Positions 23,732 through 34,800 of a stretch of 64,000 bases of DNA are shown here, piece by piece. Positions within the stretch are counted from its first letter, which is position 1; each line of letters starts with the position of its first letter. The position numbers and the translations under genes were made by a program. Below the pieces are notes generated by a model, which saw only the letters and a program-made list of their open reading frames with translations, ran no database searches and had not been told where the DNA came from. This stretch comes from Montifringilla adamsi (lineage: Eukaryota > Chordata > Aves > Passeriformes > Passeridae), in the NCBI GenBank assembly GCA_017590115.1, contig JAGGNK010003336.1:62001-126000 (forward strand), given 5' to 3'.

Positions 23732-25598
23732 AGTGGCTGACATTTCTGGAGAAGAATATGCAATTTGCAAATTACAGAAGCCTGAATTCTATTTGCATCA
23801 ATAATCTTGAGAAAACAAAGACCCACAACCAGCTTATTAAAAATTTTAGTTTCCAAATTTTAACTTCTAGAGAATCATTAAAAATAATGTTGAATTTTCC
23901 TTTCATTTCCACAAAACACATTTAGTCATTTGAGTCTTTATTGCTTTTGTAATAGTACACATTATTAACTGAAACACTGAACAAGCTGGAAGTAATGTTA
24001 GGTGTTTATTGCTAAGGTGTTTATTTTCATTAGGAGACTGAAAGTAATGAACCTTTTCACTTTAGGGAGATGACACACACAGAAATGTAATAATTAACCC
24101 CCACCAAATTTTAAAATCATGTTTGAAGTTTCCTTACTGACACTCTGGTTCATCTGAATAGATTACTAGCTGCTAAATATGCATTTCTCTACTCAAACAA
24201 AATATTGCATGATAGATTTTTTCAGAATATATTAATTATAAAATTGAATTTTTAAATGCTTCATGATCTTGTGTGATGTCTCTGCATGAGGCCATCAAAT
24301 TCCCATGTTCTGCTGCCCCCCCATTGGTGATGCTTAACAAGATATTTCTACCCTGAAAGCTAGAGACTCCCAACCATTTCCTCTCTTTTGCGTGTCCCAT
24401 TCAGTCCCTCCCAGTCCCTTGTTCATGGACTAAAAGCCAGAAATGCAGATGTTGTAGCTGTGATGCAAGAAGAGATACAGTTCTAGACACCTACATGCAG
24501 GGAAAGATGAATTTTGGGGTGATTTGAGGTGGGTATTGTGGTGGATTGTGCACAATATAGACTGCAGGTTATCATTTGCTTTCACACACAAGAGCAGTGA
24601 CCCTACTGTGCTCCCAAAAACCATGCCAGGAGGAAGAGAACTCCACCCCTAACTTAGAAAAGTTCTAACAACAAATTAATATGAAAACATGAGCAGCCAC
24701 AATTATTAAATTAGTATGTGTGAGGAGTACAATAGCTCTCCTAAGTAACAGAGTCACTACATTTAATGACTATCAATTAAACAAATGGAGCCAAAGGCAC
24801 AAACAGGTATTTTTATGCTCTCTGGGTGATGGACACACAGGGTGCACACCCTGATGAGACTCAGACCTTTGCACCACACTGGGAATTTTAACAGGGTTGG
24901 CAAAGATGCAGTCCAAGTGCCAAATGACTTCCGAGGCAAATACGAGCAGCACTTAACTTCTGATCTCCAGGTAATTAAATTTATTAGGAATGCAGACTTG
25001 AAGCCTTCTGAAGCCACTGCAGCCCAGTGAAGACCTTCCAATCAGTGCAAATGAGGCATCCTCATGCCTTCAGATGTCAGGGTCACTGCTACCTTCTGCA
25101 TTTGTTCTTTCTGGATATTATTTTATAAATAATACATGCTAGTCTAATTCCACGCAGACTCTGTCAAACAAAAGTATCTGACATTGTTTGCTTTCTGTCA
25201 GAAATAAAGCTCTGTGGGAAATCTGTTTTTCCTGGTTAATAAAGTGCTGTGCTGAACACAGAGTGAAGGGCAGCACAAGTGGGAATTATGCAGACAGTGT
25301 GACTAGAGGAAAATGAGGAAGTGCAAAGCAAGCTGAGAATGTATATGTAGAAAAGTGCTGACACACATATCACTGATGATGTAAGAAACTAATCACCAGC
25401 CTCTGCTATCACATGCTAAGGTTCACAAAGCTGGAATCTGCTCATTTCCAAGCTTATTGTCATGGTTCCTGCCCATTCAGCTGGGGAGCTAGTGGGGTCT
25501 TAAGGCTGGAAGAGAAGGAGAAGTCTTGCAGTTTTAACCAGTTGTGGGAAGGTGTTTGATTTACTCTCCAGAAGAAAACTTCTGTAAGGTTTTTCCCT
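23732..25598. other. AT-rich unique DNA, no gene seen
   Basis: No gene or repeat recognised. A stretch at about 25450-25598, starting TGTCATGGTTCC, lies directly against a CR1 fragment with no tail. It could be LTR-derived, but I cannot support that. Confidence 0.45.
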
Positions 25599-25790
25599 CC
25601 ACTGTCCCAGGCTGCTCCCAGCCCCAGTGTCCAGCCTGGCCTTGGGCACTGCCAGGGATCCAGGGGCAGCCACAGCTGCTCTGGGCACCCTGTGCCAGGG
25701 CCTGCCCACCCTGCCAGGGAACAATTCCTCATTCCCAATCTCCCATCCAGCCCTGCCCTCTGGCACTGGGAGCCATTCCCTGGCTCCTGG
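25599..25790 (-). mobile_element. CR1 LINE internal fragment lacking its 3' end
   Basis: The sequence from CCACTGTCCCAGGCTGCTCC to CATTCCCTGGCTCCTG is, by eye, identical to the corresponding part of the copy at 59.5 kb. The normal final 75 bp or so of CR1 (through the ATTCTGTGATTCT tail) is absent, as is everything 5' of this piece. CR1 insertions normally keep their 3' end, so this copy is odd. The 174-codon minus-strand frame over it is not a gene. Confidence 0.9.
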
Positions 25791-26519
25791 CACTTCAGGC
25801 TATTGTAAATAGTTTCTCTCAAACAACCTAGAGGATGGTAAAAAATTGCAACTCTTACGCAGTTGTCAGTGGGCAAGAACCTGATCCTTAAACTATTGCA
25901 CATGGAATTCAGCAGCTTGATACAAACTGCACTGCTCAATATTACATGGTATTTTCCAATCAGCACCATCTGAGTAGAGAACATAAATGTGGCAGCTGTC
26001 GGTTTTTTAGTGACAGTTATTTACAGATGCCTGAAGGTTCCAAGATCTGGCATTCAACATAGTTTACAATCAGAGCCATTGCCTCAATATTGTCAATGGT
26101 AAATTTTGATTTAATCTTCTCATTTACAAAAAAAAAAGAAAAAAATAAAAGTTAAGAACCCAGAGAAGATATAAGCTGTTTTATTTCTAATGTGGTTTTA
26201 TAGCTCCAGTTTGTACTATTCAGTGCCTGACATTTTGCAAGTCATATGGTGTGTTTCCTCAGGGAAAGTAAATCAGCTGCTCTCCTGGAGTGCAAGCTTC
26301 CTAATACAGAAAAAAAAGTGCTTTGTTTGTGAGCAAAAGTGCTGTACAGTTGTTATGGCAACTGGATTTTAAAAGGAAGTACATAGTTTTGAGGGGCATC
26401 TGCTTAATTCCCAAACAAATTCTTCACCCCAGATGCCCTGGGAGGAATGATTTTTAAATCAGTATCTGGCAAGATGCAGAATGACTTCCAGCTGAGCAGC
26501 TTGGCACAGCTCCCATGGG
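25791..26519. other. AT-rich unique DNA, no gene seen
   Basis: No gene recognised. An A-rich run lies at about 26128-26150. Confidence 0.5.
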
Positions 26520-26780
26520 CTCCGTGGAAAGGGTGATACCCATGTTTCAGCTCCATGGAAAGCATGATCCCTGAGGTGTTTCAGCACCATGGAAAGGGTG
26601 ATCCCTGTGTTTCAGCTCTATGGAAAAGGTGATACCCATGTTTCAGCTCCATGGAAAGGATGATCCCTGGGGTGTTTCAGCTCCATGGAAAGGATGATCC
26701 CTGGGGTGTTTCAGCTCTATGGAATAGTGTGATCCCCATCTTTCAGCCCCATGGAAGGGGTGATCCCTGGGGTATTTCAG
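26520..26780. repeat. Minisatellite, 8 units of 31-34 bp
   Basis: Eight consecutive units each contain CCATGGAAAGG...TGATCCC...GTTTCAG (core CATGGAAAGGRTGATCCC). Unit lengths in order are 31, 34, 31, 31, 34, 34, 32 and 34 bp, which sum to 261. The 3-bp length difference reflects TGGGGTGTTTCAG against CATGTTTCAG endings. Units 5 and 6 are identical, indicating recent expansion. The 73- and 84-codon frames overlapping it are not genes. Confidence 0.95.
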
Positions 26781-29534
26781 CTGGAGAAGCCACTGCCTGG
26801 GAGCCCCCCGAGCCCTCTCGTGTGGCTCAGCCCTGCAAACACCAAGGGGCAGCACATTGCCAGGGCAGCTGAGGCAGAGGATGCATGAGATCAACATTTA
26901 ACAGCACTCAGCAGAAACAGAATATCCTCCCTTCCTGGACTGACACACAAAACTAACTTCCAGTGCAGGTGTAAAGTCCTTTAAACATAAGGAAAAAGCA
27001 TAAACAGAAATCCATCTGGCATGTGTGTGTGTGTGTGATGGGCTGGGAATGGTCATGCTGATCGTGGTTGTCACTGTGCTGTCAGAACCTGCCAGAGAAG
27101 TTTCAATATGGAGCTGTAAAGTAGGAATTGACAGTTCTTTCATATTTTTAAGAAAGGCTGTAATACTTGAATCATTCATAATTGACAACATTGACTTACA
27201 GTTGTCTTCACTGTGGGGAGTTTCATGAAGTTTCAACACTATACAGATGAAGTTTTTGGGGTGTTTTTCAGAGATATACAGCACTGGCACTTACAACAAT
27301 ATTTATGCATAGAGATAAAATTACAAATGAAAAATACCCATATTAGTGACAACTTGTGCCAGGACTAATGGCCTTGTGTAGGAAAACAGGTCGTGCAAGG
27401 ACTCAGAACTACAGCTAAAGAGCCCAGATTCCCAAACTTCCGAGGGACAAGCAGATGTACAAAGTAGTTATTTCAAAGGGACATTTACCATGAAGCACAG
27501 GCTGGAGAAAAATATAACAGGCAATGTAACTGAACATGCCAAGAATCGCACCTTATTTTAAATCAAAAATAATTAACTAACTTCTGAAAGCTATTAGTGA
27601 ACAAGATGGAAAAATACAAATCCTCCTGTATCTTATTAAAACACAAATGGTTTGAGAGAAGTAAAATACTCTATAACAACAATCAGAAGCAGAAAAACTA
27701 AATCTGGAATGAATTACAGCAAGGAGTTCAGAATAGAAGGCCTTGGATGATGGATTACATTGTAGCTGCTGAAGCTACACTTTCTTCTCACCTGCTATTG
27801 CAAGGTTTTATTGTTTTGCACAAAACTCTTTAATGTCCTACCAAAAGTACCAGTACTATAGCAAAGCACTGGTAAGATCATGGAGATTCAACAGGTATGA
27901 ATAAACCCAGACAAAGGCATCACTTCTGTGGCTGCTCCATGCCCTTCCCTTTTCACTTCTTTTCAAGGCTGACTTTCTGATTTCAAGGCTGCTGTGAAGG
28001 ATGGGCACCAGAGTCAGCTGTTTGTACATGTAAACAATGGGCATCTTTAAAAACCTATCAATTCTAGGTTGGCCATAAATACTGCCAGCTCTCTGCACCT
28101 GCACTGGATGCAGCCAGATTTACAGAAGGAGGAATTGTTCGTTCACAGATGCATCTTAACGTGAAAGTCCATTTCATTTACATGACCCTGGAGCCTTGTC
28201 CAGACAAGCTCACTTGAGCTTTACCCAGATGGTGCCCATTTGCTCAGGCATCATTTATTACAATTCCCTGGGGCTGGGGCAGGCAGCCAGCTGGCACAGG
28301 CTGCCAGACTCGTGCTGGGGAGATTGCACATCTTCATCACTGCATGGCAAACACAGCAATGACAGTTCTAAACCTGCCAATGTTTGCATCATTCCACTGC
28401 TTAACCTGCTGTGTTCAAGCTTGGTTTGTGCTCAAAATTTATACATATATATATACATATAGATTAAATATAGAAATAAAATAATATCTTTTATATCCAT
28501 ATATATAAATAGGCAGAATCACGAAGGAATTGCAGCAAGAGCACAAAGGAGCTGCCCTGAATTAACAGGACACTGGTGTTGCCATGTAAGCCTTAAATAA
28601 AACTCCAAACTCTATGAGAAATTAGTGCAGGATAAAGAAAAAAAAAATCAGTGGAGAAGAACGATATGAAAAACTAATCAAGTTTTTTCAGCAGATTGTT
28701 TTTCTAACAACCTAAGCAGATTAATGTGAAGCTTTTTCATTTTCAAATATTCTACTATGGCAGCATTAGCAAACACATGAATGAAAGCTACAAGCAGGAG
28801 TTTTTATTTAAAATGTCACAGGGTTTAATATTCAATGTCCTAGCATATATGGAAGAAGACCAGGCAGTTCTGAAACATGAAACTAATACACTTAAAGCTG
28901 GAGATTTTTTACCAGTGTGTAACTGCAACTGATTATTTAATCTCCTGCAACATACAACCTATATCCCTACAAGATTTTTATAGATCACTAAATATGCTAA
29001 GTTCACTGTTGCCACATAACTGTTTTATTGTCATGGTATTTTCTTTAAGATAACACCTGCTATCAAATACAACCCACTGAGCTACATCCATATTTAAAGT
29101 GAAAATAATAATAATAAATAAATAAAAATATCCCCTTCAAAACTCATCTAAAGCCAGTATGAATATTACACAAGGCACACACTGGCAAACATAACATAGA
29201 CCTGGCAGTTTGCAATGCCCTGGTGGGGAATGTCAAGTTAAAATTTACCCACAGCAGAGCAGTGATAGTGAAGTGTCCACTTTATGACAACAAACAACAG
29301 GGAATAAATTTGTATTACCCAGGCAGCAGCCAGTGCATACCTAAGCATGGAGCATCAAAATAAATACAACCTCTTCCATTCCATCAATATTAATGATACC
29401 AGTAACAAAAGCATTTATCTTTTTTCCCAATTCGCTAATTTTCAAGTATCTAAATTATGAAACCATTAAATTTCCCCCTGGATTTGATAGAGAAAAATTC
29501 ACTTGCTTTAAGACAGCTTCTGAGCTTTTAAAAG
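26781..29534. other. AT-rich unique DNA with microsatellites
   Basis: No gene is supported; the largest frame (130 codons, minus, 26898-27290) has no recognised domain. A (TG)8 run lies at 27022-27037, a TA-rich run at 28440-28462 and an AAT/AAAT run at 29103-29128. Confidence 0.55.
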
Positions 29535-29900
29535 TGTATAACTATGGGAGTAAATCACACAGGACTCCATTTTCTTCATGGCAGAAAAAAACCTTTCTTT
29601 GTCCACATAACTCCTTTTTATACAGTTTTACAGACCTTGTGTGTGACTCCCATTGGTCAGTAGCTTTCTTGCCAATTACTTTATTGGTTAATAAGATGTG
29701 TTTACCCTGTATTGATTGGTCACTCAAACCCCCGGGGTGTAGTGCAGGGAAAGTTGTTAGTGAGAGATAGTTCTCATTTTTCTATCTAATGGTGTAAAAA
29801 CAGTTTATACAGGTGCTGGTTGTTTTTTACCCAGGAACAGACTTATGTTAACCAACTGCTCACACCAGGATTGCATTCACGTGAGAATTTGCAAAGTGTT
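29535..29900 (-). mobile_element. Probable ERV LTR with strong promoter, minus strand
   Basis: Read on the minus strand, this segment has three CCAAT boxes, a canonical TATAAAA and a downstream GC-poorer R/U5-like part. That is the layout of an LTR promoter. The plus-strand boundaries proposed (TG near 29535, right end near 29900) are guesses; no target duplication was found. The 125-codon plus-strand frame at 29393-29770 runs across it without recognisable features. A host promoter is the alternative, but no exon could be found downstream. Confidence 0.55.
29616..29719 (-). promoter_or_regulatory. TATA box plus three evenly spaced CCAAT boxes
   Basis: On the minus strand TATAAAA occupies 29622-29616. 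CCAAT boxes are at 29656-29652, 29687-29683 and 29719-29715, spaced 31 and 32 bp, about three helical turns. In known promoters NF-Y binds such arrays. Transcription would begin near 29585-29590 and run toward lower coordinates. The motifs are seen directly; activity is inferred. Confidence 0.65.
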
Positions 29901-30694
29901 CGTTTGGCAAGGCCTTCCACTGAAATAGCAGAGTAGGCCTGATTTTATTAAGCCTTTCTTTATGATTTTTCTACCTTGCTGCAACACATAACAATATTCA
30001 AGGGGAGCAGGTCTACAATAGGCTTAGAATTAACTGTGAAAGTCCAACCTTCCTAGTTAAAAATGGAGAGTTTGAGATCTCTCTTCTCTTTACACAGGAA
30101 ACCAAGTTCATCTCTAAGTCTACATCCAGAATTTCATTATACACAAAATACTTGACTAAACAAGGTTTGCCATCACTTCCATGTACAAATGACATCCCAA
30201 ACCAGAGCCCTGGCTTTAAACTTCATCCAGGAGAAGGCCAGGAAGCACCTGCACTACCTGGAACAGAAGACAGCTCCCACAGGGGACAGGTGCACCCCAT
30301 CCTTGTCAGATTGCACTGGAGAATCACCTGCAGCACCTGCAGATGGTTTCTGCTCAGCAGAGCTGGAGCCTGGAGCAGTTTCTCCATGGAAAGGGAGGAG
30401 CTGGCTGCAGCAAAACGCCATAGGTGCTAGATGAGCTCAGCCCCAGCAGGGCAGGGGTGGCTGAAGCCAGGGCACAGCCCAGCCTGGCTGGTGTCAGGGG
30501 AACAGGTAGAGCTGCTCTCTTTCCTGGGTGCTCTTTAAAACACCTGGGAAAAGGAGGGAAAACTCGTGCTCTTGTGGTGCAGTGGCAGCACACCAGGAGC
30601 TGTAACCTCGCAGCTCTGCCAGCACCTTCTGGAAGGCCAGGGCTGGTGGGGACATGTGGCATCTCAGCTCCTGGGACCCCTGTCTGTCAAATGC
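29901..30694. other. GC-rich interval between two LTRs, no gene recognised
   Basis: From about 30200 to 30690 the composition is clearly more GC-rich than its surroundings. Overlapping frames of 81-102 codons lie on both strands. I recognise no domain, no CR1 signature and no splice-bounded exon. It lies between a minus-strand LTR-like segment and a plus-strand LTR, so it may be retroelement-derived, but this is inference. Confidence 0.4.
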
Positions 30695-31207
30695 TGTATT
30701 AACATTTTAATACTATGGTAAATGTAGTTTTGTAGTTAAAATAGAAACTATTTATGTGGGATATTTTTTTAAAGAGAGGAATAAGGTACTCACACCGAGA
30801 TAGCAGCCATAGGACACCTAAATCTTTCAGAGAAAAAGAGTTTATTGCTCCATTGTCAGAAGAAACTAACTTCTTCCTGCAGATGCCTTCAGGATTAAGA
30901 GGAAGAAGCTGATACTGACCAGACAGAATCCTTTGTTTGAATGGAATTTATGCATCATGTACGAGATGTATGAATATGGAAGAAGCTGTTGCTTTTAAGG
31001 GTTAATCCTCTGTTAAGGTGGGTCCTTTCTCACGCTTATTTTGCCCAGAAGGAGGTACCCGGACTGTCCGTAACTCTTTGTTTTTATTGTCTCATATTGT
31101 CCTAATCATCCAAATTTTTATTACTCTAATTATATTACTATTTTATAACCATTTTATTGCTATTAAACTTCTAACATTTTAAAAACAAGTGATTGGTGTT
31201 TTTCACA
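30695..31207 (+). mobile_element. Solo LTR of an endogenous retrovirus
   Basis: The segment starts TGTATTAACATTTTAATAC and ends GGTGTTTTTCACA, so it has TG...CA termini. Internal blocks recalled from avian LTRs include CTCACACCGAGATAGCAGCC, CAGAAGAAACTAACTTCTTC and GGACTGTCCGTAACTC. ATTAAA at 31162-31167 is a variant polyadenylation signal near the 3' end. No clear target duplication was found and no primer-binding site follows, so it is treated as solo. Length about 513 bp. Confidence 0.7.
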
Positions 31208-31249
31208 TAGTTTAAATAGAAGTACATAATATCACATGATACAAAACTT

Positions 31250-31420
31250 AAAGTTTTAGAATATAGTAATATATTAGAATATAGTATTTAGTATTATATA
31301 TAATATATATGGTGTATATATATTATATAATATATATACTATATAATATATATTATATATACTATATATAATACTATATACTACAGTATATAGTATTATA
31401 TTTAGAATATAGTAATATAA
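31250..31420. repeat. TA-rich palindromic tract
   Basis: Almost pure A/T sequence built of ATATAATATATA and TATAGTATTATA units with many overlapping inverted repeats. The phrase TAGAATATAGTAATATA occurs near both ends as a direct repeat. It could form a cruciform, but this is low-complexity sequence. Confidence 0.85.
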
Positions 31421-31811
31421 AGCAAAATAGAAAAAGCAGAAGCTAGTCCTTCTTCTTTACCTTCTTCTTTATAAGTTTAAGAAGTATTTTATAATTAATC
31501 AAAAAAGTCCGCATTACAAAACACAAGCAATTAATTAAAAGTAAAAATAATTTAAGTATAATTTTAATTAAGTAGTTTTTTCTTTAAAAGACCTTATAAA
31601 GATAAATACAAAACCATTTTACAACTTATTAATAAAATACTATAAAACTCACAGCTTGTAAGACTATACTATAAACAAGAAATAATGAACATCTAAATCT
31701 AGACACAAAATACCATCTTGAACGCTTTCCACCCTAATCTTAACGCTTTCAATCCCAATCTTAACAAGAAAAAGAAAAAAAAAAAAACAAACAAAAAACC
31801 AACATTAGTGT
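31421..31811. other. AT-rich segment with short tandem repeat and A-tract
   Basis: At 31716-31765 a 21-22-bp motif, TCTTRACGCTTTCMAYCCYAA-like, is repeated about 2.3 times. An A-rich run follows at 31767-31798. No gene was recognised. The segment could be the 3' part of an LTR preceding the tRNA-like sequence, but it does not end cleanly in CA next to it. Confidence 0.45.
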
Positions 31812-31845
31812 TGCCCCGTGTGAGGATCGGACTCACGACCTTCAG
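31812..31845 (-). pseudogene. 3' half of an elongator tRNA-Met
   Basis: On the minus strand the 34 nt match the 3' half of vertebrate elongator tRNA-Met from the anticodon-stem 3' strand (CTGAAGG) to the last base before CCA (GGGGCA). The T stem GTGAG/CTCAC is intact. I see one mismatch to the recalled tRNA, TTCGA to TCCGA in the T loop, which also weakens the B box. The 5' half is absent: the sequence diverges abruptly at 31846. On the minus strand a T-rich run follows the tRNA end. It may be a tRNA fragment pseudogene or an extended retroviral primer-binding site read on the plus strand (17 of 18 primer-binding bases match). Confidence 0.75.
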
Positions 31846-34800
31846 CCCTGGTCCGGCCGTGTTCTCATCCCTGGAAGAAGCGCCGCTCCAAGGGCTGAGC
31901 TGGGGAGATCCCGGTGTTGGAAAGGCTGTGCTCGTCCAAGTGATGGAAGGACACACTTTTCAGAGGCAGATCTCCCTGGTTCTTAGCTGACTGCGTGTTT
32001 TAAAGCTGAGCTCTGTGCTTTGGGCAGGTGTGAAAGTGCTGGAGCTGGCGTTCCTTGCAGACAAAGCTACTGGTCTGCTCCTGTCAGGGAACTTGACTTT
32101 TCCTTTGTTGCCTACTGAAGTCCTGTTGGTTTCTGTCAAGTCTGGGGACTGTTAGAAGTTAAGTATGTGTTAAAAACCTTCACTGAACCCACAGGCTTGC
32201 GAATGGCTTTGTTGGATTGGTGAGGAGTTTTTCAGCAGCTTTTCACTCTGAACATCTGCTGTAAACACTTGGTGCTTTTCTTTCAACAGTAATAGAAAGA
32301 AAATATATTTCACTGCTACTGAAACATACAGAATACTTCAATTGTTGGCCTCCTGCCCATAAATGTGCTTTAAGGATACATGGAACTGGGAAGCTGCAAG
32401 CCTTCCTTTCCTCCTTCTACTCCAAGGATGTTGGGAAACGTTTCCTCGTGTTGTTTCCCTTATATCTGTTTAGAAACTTTGGCTTTCTCTTTCCTTTTAC
32501 CTATCATGATATTTACTCAATATGTGGATTCCTGTACCCAGTGAGTTTCAGAGCAGTACACATGTTCAGGATCTCGAGCAGTCCCTGTTTCCACAAACTA
32601 AAAACTGATTTTCCTTCTCTCAAGTTTTTTTTTCTGAGTCGTTTTGACCCCACCTGTCCCACAAGTGAAGCTTCTTGATAAGAGCAAGGACTTGATGGGT
32701 TTCTAATCTAATCTTTGCTGATAATTCCTTTAGTACTAGTGGAGTTTGTTGGTTGGTTGGTTTGGGTTTGTTTTTTTTCTTTTCCCTTCTTTCCTTTCTG
32801 GAGTTTCTGCTGCTGGGAAAAGTCTGTCTTGATGGATTTATTTCTTATGGGGAAGTTGGTTTCTAAGTATTGCATCATACTAATATATATGTTATATATG
32901 TGCTATAACCCTCCGAGTGCTTTTTGTTAATGATTAATTCCGGTTTTAATTTTTTAATTTTGTGGGGTTTTTTATTATTTTTTTTTAACTTGTGTTTGCC
33001 TGTTGTGAGTTTTCCTAAACTTTTCCTGGTGGATTTCTAGGTTATAGAACATGGGCCCTCAACGCTGGGTCTGTGGTCCTGGTGACTGTACAAAACACAA
33101 AATCAGTCCTTGGAGAATCAGTTCAAGGGGACTTTTTGAACAGAAAAATTGAACCCATGAAGGGCTTGTTAAAGAAAAACACGAAGTTGTTTTTAAAAAT
33201 GCTACTCACGAAAAGCCCCTTGTTCATGGTTTATAATAGTATTATAATTCTGAGTTGTTATCAGTTATGTGTAACTGGGGAAAGGTAATTGGATTTGTTA
33301 CTTTAGTTCAACAAATCGCACATGGATTGATAATTAGTTTGTGACCTCAGATAATAAATTCAACACATTAGCAGTTCTCTCATGAGCATTATTTTTTCAA
33401 GGTTAGGACTTCAGAATGTACATTTTTTAACAATTGTTTGCCAAACACTTCAAGTAAATAATGAAATACCACAGATTGAATATCACTTATTGTGACTCCT
33501 AACCATTCATTCCTTTCCTTGAGAGATTATGAAGCATTAGTTAACATTTTTATTGCTATAGAAGTACTGTAAAGACAAAGTTTATTATAAGTAAGTTCAG
33601 TTATAGTTTCAGGATGGGGAGCAGTTTTAGGCACTCCTTTCATCTGTGCCTGCTGATGTCTTATCTGTGAGGGGGTGGATGTGTTTGTTGGGTTTTTGGC
33701 AGTATTTTCATGTATGAATAGGTTTCAGTAAAGCTAAAACAAACACACAGGTCTCCTAAAAATTTGTTTTCCTTAAGCATTTGAGCTTTTGGGTTTTTTT
33801 TAGCTTAATAATTACATTTTTTTTTATTGCTACGTTCCTGGGGTTTTACTTCTGGTAGCTGTGTAAATGCTTTTGTAACATCAATGGAAGGGTTTCATAT
33901 TCCTGGTGACACAGTAACAGCCCCAGAGGAGTCATTACCATCACATTGCAGGCACTGGAGCTGTTTCAGTGTCAGTGAAGTGTCTCTCAGACTTCCATCC
34001 GTGTGCTAACAGCCCCAGAGGAGTCATTTCGTGTCACTCAGAGAGCCTGAGCACTTATGATGTCAATGGAAGTGCAATTTTCATGCCTGGCTACGTGCTG
34101 GTGGAAAAACTCCACAGCTGTGATGAAATATGGGCTTTACCTGTAATAAGTTATTATGGCTGCTTTGTATGAGGTTTGAACATGTGATAAATGAGTAATG
34201 AAATGGCTGACTCTCACAATTAAAGGGCAAATACTATGTATATGCTGAGAAGGAGTTGATGGACAGGACTTTGGGAGAGGCTAAAATGGTTAAAAGGCAA
34301 AACCTCCATTGTGTGGGTGAGCACGTGGTGGGAAAAATCCTCTGCTCCCGGCACCGTAACATTTTCTCTATTCAGTGTTTGTTGTATTTTTGATAAAGTT
34401 TTAATAAACCTTTTACATTTTTGGAAGCGAGGATCATTTCTCACAAACATAAGCCTTAAAAGAAGAGGAATCTGCAGCCTCTGAGGTTTGTGTTTGGGCG
34501 GCTGGAAAGATGAAATTACTCAGGAATTTGCATCTTTTCCTGCACGATGCAGTGCCAACACACTGTAAAGCTGTGCTGTGGATGCAGTGGAGCCGTGACC
34601 ACTGTTACTGCTGCACTGCACAAGGGAAAGCTGCAGCCCTGACACAAAGGGATCTTGGAAATACCAAAAAGTTATTTTTACAGTAAAATGTTTGTAGGCT
34701 TGTTTAGTACAATGAAAGACAGGTGGATAAATCAAGATTTTTGGGTTTTAACAAGGAAAATGTAATATCCTTTTATGAGATCTTTTAATACTATTTTTTA

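Noticed and set aside
25450..25598. LTR beginning TGTCATGGTTCC
   Set aside because: The opening resembles an avian LTR start but nothing else in the segment confirms it.
26520..26780. CRISPR-like array of repeats
   Set aside because: Units are contiguous with no unique spacers, in a vertebrate genome. It is a minisatellite.
30152..30702. Overlapping 81-102-codon frames as a possible gene
   Set aside because: No recognised domain, open on both strands, and no splice or promoter support. Kept only as an unrecognised GC-rich interval.
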